Below, piece after piece: positions 58,669 to 64,000 of a DNA stretch of 64,000 nucleotides. How positions within the stretch are numbered: position 1 is the first letter of the stretch; each line of letters starts with the position of its first letter. The position numbers and the translations under genes were made by a program. Below the pieces are notes generated by a model. It had not been told where the DNA came from. It was given only the letters and a program-made list of their open reading frames with translations, and did not search any database. The stretch is from Rhodobacteraceae bacterium LNNU 3342 (GTDB lineage: Bacteria; Pseudomonadota; Alphaproteobacteria; Rhodobacterales; Rhodobacteraceae): assembly GCA_008711135.1 (NCBI GenBank), contig VUAW01000016.1, forward strand, positions 1 to 64,000. The letters run 5' to 3'.

Positions 58669-59533
58669 CTTGCGCCCCCTTGCGGCGATGGCGCGAACCT
58701 TCCTCGGCCACCAGTTCCGGATCGGCATCCCAGACCAGCCGGTGATCGCCCGACAGGCAGACAAAGCGCCGCCCCCGCATCCGCCCGATCAGCGTCAGCC
58801 CCACCTGCCGCGCGATTTCGACCCCCCAGGCGGTAAAGCCCGACCGCGAGGCCAGCGCCGGAATCCCCATCATCGCCGTCTTGATCACCATCTCCGAGGT
58901 CAACCGTCCGGTGGTGTAAAGGATCTTGTCCGCCGGGTCGGCCTTTTCCAGCATCATCCAGCCGGCGATCTTGTCCACTGCGTTGTGACGGCCCACGTCC
59001 TCCATATAAACCAGCGGCCGGTCCTGATGGCACAGAACGGTACCGTGGATCGCCCCGGCCTCTAGGTACAGGCTGGGCATGCGGTTGATCTGGTGCGCGA
59101 GCGCATAGAGCCACGAGGTCCGCACCGGCGTATCCGGCAGCACCAGCCCCTCCAGCCCCTCCATCATGTCGCCAAAGACGGTGCCCACGGCACAGCCAGA
59201 GGTGCGGGTCTTTTTCCGCACCTTTTCCTCATAGGTCGTGCGGCTGGCGGTGCGGACGACGACGGTTTCAAGCTCCTCGTCGTAATCGACGCCGGTAACG
59301 GTTTCCTCTGGCCCGAGCATCCCCTGGTTGCGCAGAAAGCCCAGCGCCAGATATTCGGGGTAGTCCCCGATCGTCATCGCCGTCACCACTTCCTGGCTGT
59401 TGAGGAAGATGGTCAGCGGCCGCTCCTCGACCACGCGCAGATCGACCGTGGCGCCGGTGTGGTCACGGCCGCTGACCGATCGCGTGAGCCGCGGGTCCAG
59501 CGGGTTGGGGCCGATGATGGGGCGCTCTGTCAT
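58661..59533 (-). CDS. fdhD: formate dehydrogenase accessory sulfurtransferase FdhD
   Basis: 290 residues from ATG 59533. Landmarks are LGFLRNQGML, RTSGCAVGT (Cys114), YMEDVGRHNAVDKIAG and LTSEMVIKTAMMGIP. FdhD carries sulfur from a cysteine desulfurase to the Mo-bis-MGD cofactor before insertion in FdhA. Here only one cysteine is present at the place where the E. coli protein has a CxxC pair. It is the first gene of the minus-strand operon and is divergent from the WD40-cytochrome gene. Confidence 0.94.
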   Translation of the reverse strand: MTERPIIGPNPLDPRLTRSVSGRDHTGATVDLRVVEERPLTIFLNSQEVVTAMTIGDYPEYLALGFLRNQGMLGPEETVTGVDYDEELETVVVRTASRTTYEEKVRKKTRTSGCAVGTVFGDMMEGLEGLVLPDTPVRTSWLYALAHQINRMPSLYLEAGAIHGTVLCHQDRPLVYMEDVGRHNAVDKIAGWMMLEKADPADKILYTTGRLTSEMVIKTAMMGIPALASRSGFTAWGVEIARQVGLTLIGRMRGRRFVCLSGDHRLVWDADPELVAEEGSRHRRKGAQDE

Positions 59534-59639
59534 GTGACACCTTGGGCGGGTTCCGGGGGGCGAAGGTGCAACAGGGCGCGGGTCCTTGTCCAGACGTTGC
59601 CACCGCCCTAGGCTGATGACAAAGCGGAAAGGCGGCGCG

Positions 59640-60842
59640 ATGCGGGCAGTTGTTGCAGGGCTGGCGATGATGATGGCGGCGGGGGCAGCTGTGGCGGGCG
59701 ACCTGCAGGGCCATGGCGGGCCGGTCAGCGCCCTTGCGGCAGCGGGCGACGTGGTGGTTTCGGGATCCTTCGATACCCGGGCGATCGTGTGGGATCTGGG
59801 GGCTGGCACCGCGCTTCGGGTGCTGCGGCATCATGAAGGCAATGTTTCGGCCGTGGCGCTGGGGCCTGAGGGGCCGGTGACGGGCGGGCAGGACGGGCGC
59901 GTAGTGATCTGGCCTGAGGATGCGTCCGAACGCGCCCATGCCCTGCATCAGGCGCCGGTGGCCGCGCTGGCGGTGCTGCCGGACGGCGGTGTGGCCTCGG
60001 CATCGTGGGACGGTACAATTGCCCTGACGGGGCCGGATGGTGCGGTGGCGGCCCGGCTTTCGGCGCATGAAGGAAAGGTGACCGGCCTTGGCCTGCTGGA
60101 AGGGCGGCTTGCCAGCGTGGGCGAGGATCTGCGCCTGCGGCTGTGGGACGGGTCCCAGACTGCGGCGGTGGTGGACCTGCCGGCCCAGCCGAATGCGATG
60201 GCCGCGGCGGGCCCGCTTGCGGCAGTGGCCTTTGCCGATGGCGTGCTTCGCCTTGTCGGGCCGGATGGGGTGGCAGAGGAACGGTTTCTGTCTGACCGGC
60301 CGCTGATTGCCGTTGCCGCGCAGGGGGGGCGGATGGCCGCATCCGACATCGCCGGACAGGTATGGCTGCTGAACGGCGACGCCCCTGCCCAGCGGCTGGA
60401 GCCCGGCCAAGGTCCGATCTGGTCGCTGGCTTTTGCGGGGGACAGGTTGCTGACTGGCGGGGCGGACGGGCGCATCCGCGCTTGGTCGGCGGAAACCGGC
60501 TCCCCTTTGGCAGAAGCGGCGGCCCTGCAGATGGCCAACGATGAGGGGCCTCTGGTCTGGCGCGCCTGCGCCGCCTGCCACACGCTTGGGCCCGATGACG
60601 GGAACCGTGCCGGGCCGACGCTTTACCGGGTCATGGGCCGTCGCGCAGGAACGGTGCCGGATTATGACTACTCGCCCGCGCTGCGCGAGACTGGCATCAT
60701 CTGGACTGAGGAAACGATCGCGGCGCTGTTCACCCAAGGGCCCCATGCCTACACCCCTGGCAGCCGGATGCCCGACCAGCGTATCCCCAACCCCGAGGAT
60801 CTGGATGCGCTCGTCGCCTTCCTGAGCCGGAACGGCCGCTGA
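59640..60842 (+). CDS. WD40 repeat-cytochrome c fusion protein
   Basis: 400 residues with a signal peptide (1-19, ending AAVAG), so periplasmic. Residues 22-295 hold about six or seven WD-type repeats (SGSFDTRAIVWDL, GGQDGRVVIW, GEDLRLRLWD, GGADGRIRAW). Residues 300-400 are a class I cytochrome c with CxxCH at 310-314 and Met377 as the likely axial ligand. It is divergent from fdhD. A periplasmic electron acceptor for formate dehydrogenase, or a sensor or scaffold, is possible. ATG 59640 has GGAAAGGCGG upstream. Confidence 0.85.
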   Translation: MRAVVAGLAMMMAAGAAVAGDLQGHGGPVSALAAAGDVVVSGSFDTRAIVWDLGAGTALRVLRHHEGNVSAVALGPEGPVTGGQDGRVVIWPEDASERAHALHQAPVAALAVLPDGGVASASWDGTIALTGPDGAVAARLSAHEGKVTGLGLLEGRLASVGEDLRLRLWDGSQTAAVVDLPAQPNAMAAAGPLAAVAFADGVLRLVGPDGVAEERFLSDRPLIAVAAQGGRMAASDIAGQVWLLNGDAPAQRLEPGQGPIWSLAFAGDRLLTGGADGRIRAWSAETGSPLAEAAALQMANDEGPLVWRACAACHTLGPDDGNRAGPTLYRVMGRRAGTVPDYDYSPALRETGIIWTEETIAALFTQGPHAYTPGSRMPDQRIPNPEDLDALVAFLSRNGR

Positions 60843-60858
60843 GGGCGGAGGGTTGGAG

Positions 60859-62073
60859 ATGGAGCATGATCCCGCGGCCTCTGCCTGGCGCTTTCTGGCG
60901 CTGATCTGCGTGGCGGTAGTGTTGTCGCTGACCACCTGGTTTTCGGCGACCGCCGTGGTGCCGGAATTGACCAGCCGCTGGGGCCTGTCGGTCGGGGGCG
61001 CCGCCTGGATCACCAATGGGGTGCAACTGGGGTTCGTCTGTGGGGCGCTTGGTTCGGCCTTTCTGAACCTGCCGGACGTGCTGCGGCTGAACCGGATGAT
61101 GGCGGGTTCGGCGGTTCTGGCTGCGGGGGCCAATGTGGTCCTGCTGGCGGAACCGGGGCAGACCGGCGCCATCGCCGCAAGGTTCGCGACCGGGGTGGCA
61201 CTGGCTGGGGTTTATCCGCCTGCGCTGAAGCTGATGTCCACGTGGTTCCGCAAGGGCCGCGGGCTGGCGCTGGGACTGCTGATCGGGGCGCTGACGCTGG
61301 GGTCGGCCCTGCCGCATCTGGTGCGGGCACTGGGCGCGGCGCTGGACTGGCGGGCGGTGATCCTTGCAGCGTCTCTGGCCAGCCTGCTTGCCGCTGGCAT
61401 CTTTGCGCGGCTGCGCGAGGGGCCTTACCCATTCTCCCGCGCGCCGGTGGACCCGCGGCAGTTCGGGCTGGTGCTGCGGAACCGGGCACTGATGTTGGCA
61501 AACCTTGGGTACTTCGGTCACATGTGGGAACTTTACGCCATGTGGGGCTGGTTCCTGGCATTTGCGACGGCGGCCGCTGCGGCAGGAAACGTGGCGCTGG
61601 GGAACGCGTCGCTTCTGACCTTCCTCGTCGTGGCGGCGGGCGTTCCGGCTTGCATCCTTGGTGGCGTGTTGTCCGACCGGATCGGGCGCAGCCTGACGAC
61701 CGCGCTGTTCATGGGCCTTTCGGGCGCGGCGGCGCTGGGGATCGGGGTGTTCTTTGAAGGACCACCGTGGATGTTCGTGCTGGTTGCCGTGATCTGGGGA
61801 ATGACAGTGATCGGGGACTCTGCGCAGTTTTCGGCGGCGGTGACGGAACTGGCCGACAGCCGGTTCGTGGGGTCGGCGCTGGCGCTTCAGCTTGGGCTGG
61901 GGTTTGGGCTGACGGTGCTGTCGATCTGGATGCTGCCGCTGTTCGCCGAATGGATCGGCGGCTGGCGCTGGGCCTTCCTGATGCTGGCCCCGGGACCGGC
62001 GGTGGGGGCGTTGGCCATGCTGGCGCTGCGCCGGATGCCAGAGGCCGCCCGGATGGCGGGCGGCCTGCGATAG
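60859..62073 (+). CDS. MFS transporter
   Basis: 404 residues, twelve predicted helices. The first loop has LTSRWGLSVGGAAWITNGVQLGF, and the central loop ILGGVLSDRIGR is the MFS motif. The start at ATG 60859 has GGCGGAGGG upstream. It lies 16 bases downstream of the WD40-cytochrome c gene on the same strand, so it may be co-transcribed and could carry a compound related to formate metabolism, but the substrate is unknown. Confidence 0.85.
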   Translation: MEHDPAASAWRFLALICVAVVLSLTTWFSATAVVPELTSRWGLSVGGAAWITNGVQLGFVCGALGSAFLNLPDVLRLNRMMAGSAVLAAGANVVLLAEPGQTGAIAARFATGVALAGVYPPALKLMSTWFRKGRGLALGLLIGALTLGSALPHLVRALGAALDWRAVILAASLASLLAAGIFARLREGPYPFSRAPVDPRQFGLVLRNRALMLANLGYFGHMWELYAMWGWFLAFATAAAAAGNVALGNASLLTFLVVAAGVPACILGGVLSDRIGRSLTTALFMGLSGAAALGIGVFFEGPPWMFVLVAVIWGMTVIGDSAQFSAAVTELADSRFVGSALALQLGLGFGLTVLSIWMLPLFAEWIGGWRWAFLMLAPGPAVGALAMLALRRMPEAARMAGGLR

Positions 62074-62076
62074 GTA

Positions 62077-64000
62077 TTAGCGGCTGGCGGCCTTGGCCTC
62101 GCGCCGGCGGCGGTGCAGGATCGGCTCGGTATAGCCCGACGGCTGGTTGATCCCTTCGAAGATCAGCTCACGTGCTGCCTGAAACGCGATGGAACTGTCG
62201 AAGTCGGGGGCCATCGGACGATAGGCAGCGTCCCCTGCGTTCTGACGGTCCACTGCCGCAGCCATCCGGCGCAGCGAATCCTCGACCTCCTCCGGCGTCA
62301 CCAGGCCATGCAGAAGCCAGTTCGCCAAATATTGCGACGAAATCCGCAGCGTCGCGCGATCCTCCATCAGTGCCACGTCGTTGATGTCGGGCACCTTGGA
62401 ACAGCCGATGCCCTGGTCGATCCAGCGCACCACGTAGCCCAGGATCGACTGGCAGCTGTTGTCCACCTCGCGCCGGACCTCCTCGCCCGACAGGTTGCGG
62501 CCCGACAGGATCGGCGGCGTCAGCAGCGCATCGAGACTTGCGCGTTCCCGGCGGGCAAGTTCGTCCTGCCGGGCGGCCACATCCACGTCATGGTAATGGG
62601 TCGCGTGCAGCGTGGCTGCGGTGGGCGACGGCACCCAAGCCGTGTTAGCCCCCGCCAGTGGATGGTTCTGCTTGGTGGCAAGCATTTCTGCCATGGCATC
62701 GGGCTTGGCCCACATACCCTTGCCGATCTGTCCGCGCCCCCGCAGGCCAGTGGCAAGCCCCGCGTCCACGTTCCCATTTTCATAAGCGGTAAGCCAAGCG
62801 GCGTCCTTCATCTCCCCTTTCGGGATGACGGGGCCGGCCTGCATCGAGGTGTGGATTTCGTCCCCTGTCCGGTCAAGGAAGCCGGTGTTGATGAAGACCA
62901 GCCGGTCCTTCACAGCGCGCATACATTCGCGCAGGTTTGCAGAAGTGCGGCGTTCCTCGTCCATCACGCCGATCTTCACCGTGTGGCGCGGCAGGCCAAG
63001 GATGGTTTCCACCCGGTCGAACAGCGTGTTGGCCAGCGCGACCTCCTCGGGCCCGTGCATCTTGGGCTTGACGACATAGATCGAACCGGCGCGTGAATTG
63101 CGAGGCCCGTCCTGCCGTTGCAGGTCATGCATCGCGGCGGCGCAGGTGACGATGGCGTCAAGGAAGCCCTCGGGCGTTTCGGCGCCGTCCATCAGCACTG
63201 CATCCGTGGTCATCAGGTGGCCCACGTTCCGCACCAGCAGCAGCGCGCGCCCCGGCAGGGTCAGCGGGCCGCCGATCGTCTGGTACTGCCGGTCATCGGC
63301 CAGACGGCGGGTCATCTGGCGGCCGCCTTTCTCGAACGTTTCGGTCAGGCCGCCGGTCATCAGGCCCAGCCAGTTGCCATAGGCCAGCACCTTGTCCTCG
63401 GCATCGACGGCGGCGACGCTGTCCTCGCAATCCTGAATGGCGGTCAGGGCGCTTTCCAAGACCACGTCGCGCAGGCCGGCGGGATGCGCCTGCCCCACCG
63501 GATGGTCGGGATCGATGACCAGTTCGATGTGCAGCCCGTGGTGCCGCAGCAGGAAGCTGTTTTCGGTCCAGCCGACAAAGGCCTCCGGATCACCAAGATA
63601 GACCGTCCGGTCCCCAAGCTCTGCCGCAAAGGCCGCGCCGTCACGGAAGTAGCGGGTTACATCGGCATGGCTTCCTTCGGCAAGCGGGACTGCGCGGTCA
63701 AGGAAATCGGCGGCCCAGGCAACAGCCTGCGCACCGCGAGCGGGATCAAAGCCCGGCCCCTGCGGCGTACCCGGCAGCGCATCTGTGCCGTAGAGCGCGT
63801 CATAGAGCGATCCCCACCGCGCGTTGGCTGCGTTCAGTGCGAAGCGCGCGTTCATCACCGGCACAACCAGTTGCGGTCCGGCAAGCGTCGCGATTTCCGG
63901 GTCCACGTTCTGCGTCGTCACCTCGAACGCCGGACCCTCGGGCACCAGATAGCCGATTTCGGTCAGGAAGGCGCGGTAGGCCTGCGGGTCATGCGGCTGG
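62077..64000 (-). CDS. glcB: malate synthase G, C-terminal part (N-terminus beyond window)
   Basis: 641 codons are visible; the frame continues open past base 64000, where [21 protein letters not shown] is still malate synthase G sequence, so the true start is to the right. It condenses glyoxylate with acetyl-CoA to malate. [18 protein letters not shown], the VVKPKMHG stretch and the C-terminal STYIANWL-like [12 protein letters not shown] are family landmarks; the full enzyme is about 720 residues. It converges with the MFS gene with a 3-base gap. Confidence 0.95.
   Translation of the reverse strand, partial: QPHDPQAYRAFLTEIGYLVPEGPAFEVTTQNVDPEIATLAGPQLVVPVMNARFALNAANARWGSLYDALYGTDALPGTPQGPGFDPARGAQAVAWAADFLDRAVPLAEGSHADVTRYFRDGAAFAAELGDRTVYLGDPEAFVGWTENSFLLRHHGLHIELVIDPDHPVGQAHPAGLRDVVLESALTAIQDCEDSVAAVDAEDKVLAYGNWLGLMTGGLTETFEKGGRQMTRRLADDRQYQTIGGPLTLPGRALLLVRNVGHLMTTDAVLMDGAETPEGFLDAIVTCAAAMHDLQRQDGPRNSRAGSIYVVKPKMHGPEEVALANTLFDRVETILGLPRHTVKIGVMDEERRTSANLRECMRAVKDRLVFINTGFLDRTGDEIHTSMQAGPVIPKGEMKDAAWLTAYENGNVDAGLATGLRGRGQIGKGMWAKPDAMAEMLATKQNHPLAGANTAWVPSPTAATLHATHYHDVDVAARQDELARRERASLDALLTPPILSGRNLSGEEVRREVDNSCQSILGYVVRWIDQGIGCSKVPDINDVALMEDRATLRISSQYLANWLLHGLVTPEEVEDSLRRMAAAVDRQNAGDAAYRPMAPDFDSSIAFQAARELIFEGINQPSGYTEPILHRRRREAKAASR

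Noticed and set aside
1-64000. tRNA, rRNA, CRISPR, insertion sequence or prophage content
   Set aside because: No cloverleaf, repeat-spacer array, transposase or phage protein was seen; the only long repeat is the tamB internal array.

Overview
The window is high-GC, densely packed chromosomal DNA of an alphaproteobacterium, most likely from the Rhodobacterales (Rhodobacter/Paracoccus/Roseobacter relatives). The pointers are an HvrA-type H-NS protein, two complete TRAP transporters, a Tat-exported formate dehydrogenase with its rhodobacterial accessory genes, ROK-controlled xylose genes, strongly GC-rich third codon positions and frequent 4-bp ATGA start/stop overlaps. I saw no tRNA, rRNA, insertion sequence, prophage or CRISPR array, and no gene-free stretch longer than about 300 bases.

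Layout. 0-4.3 kb: tail of a glutathione-dependent formaldehyde dehydrogenase, a NYN/LOTUS protein, a TetR regulator with a divergent AEC transporter, S-formylglutathione hydrolase and small genes. 4.4-6.4 kb: a compact carbonic anhydrase-SbtA-SbtB bicarbonate-uptake operon. 6.4-10.1 kb: asd, an MFS carrier and the TIGR02587/TIGR02588 membrane pair. 10.1-25.9 kb: an aromatic-acid island. It has a feruloyl-CoA synthetase-SDR-acyl-CoA dehydrogenase operon divergent from an enoyl-CoA hydratase-MarR-amidohydrolase-TRAP operon. Facing these is a vanillate demethylase (vanAB)-TRAP-MetE-like operon; the two TRAP operons share one bidirectional terminator at 19.6 kb. 26-33.3 kb: xylose genes xylA-xylB-xylG-xylH-xylF with a divergent ROK regulator. 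33.4-43 kb: tamA-tamB, BrkB-like, H-NS-like, DeoR, a ring-cleaving-dioxygenase-like protein and a TusA-like carrier. 43-60.8 kb: a formate dehydrogenase locus with structural genes, molybdenum-cofactor genes, and a series of poorly characterised accessory genes. 60.9-64 kb: an MFS carrier and malate synthase G, cut by the window edge.

How it fits together. Hydroxycinnamates would be activated by Fcs, hydrated, oxidised and cleaved to acetyl-CoA plus an aromatic acid such as vanillate. There is no vanillin dehydrogenase, which favours the CoA-dependent beta-oxidative route over the lyase route. VanAB would release the methoxy carbon as formaldehyde, which the AdhC/FghA glutathione route converts to formate and the formate dehydrogenase oxidises to CO2. 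Malate synthase could serve acetyl-CoA assimilation.

The least understood material is the formate dehydrogenase neighbourhood. It includes a biotin/lipoate-ligase-fold protein lacking the catalytic lysine, two small families known to me only by DUF numbers that I recall (DUF6505, DUF6352), DUF3305/DUF3306, a 667-residue multi-cluster Fe-S protein, a MoeA fused to an RNase-H-like DUF429-type domain, a WD40-cytochrome c fusion and an unnamed 51-residue membrane protein. Functions are assigned from recognised motifs and context; no database search was run.
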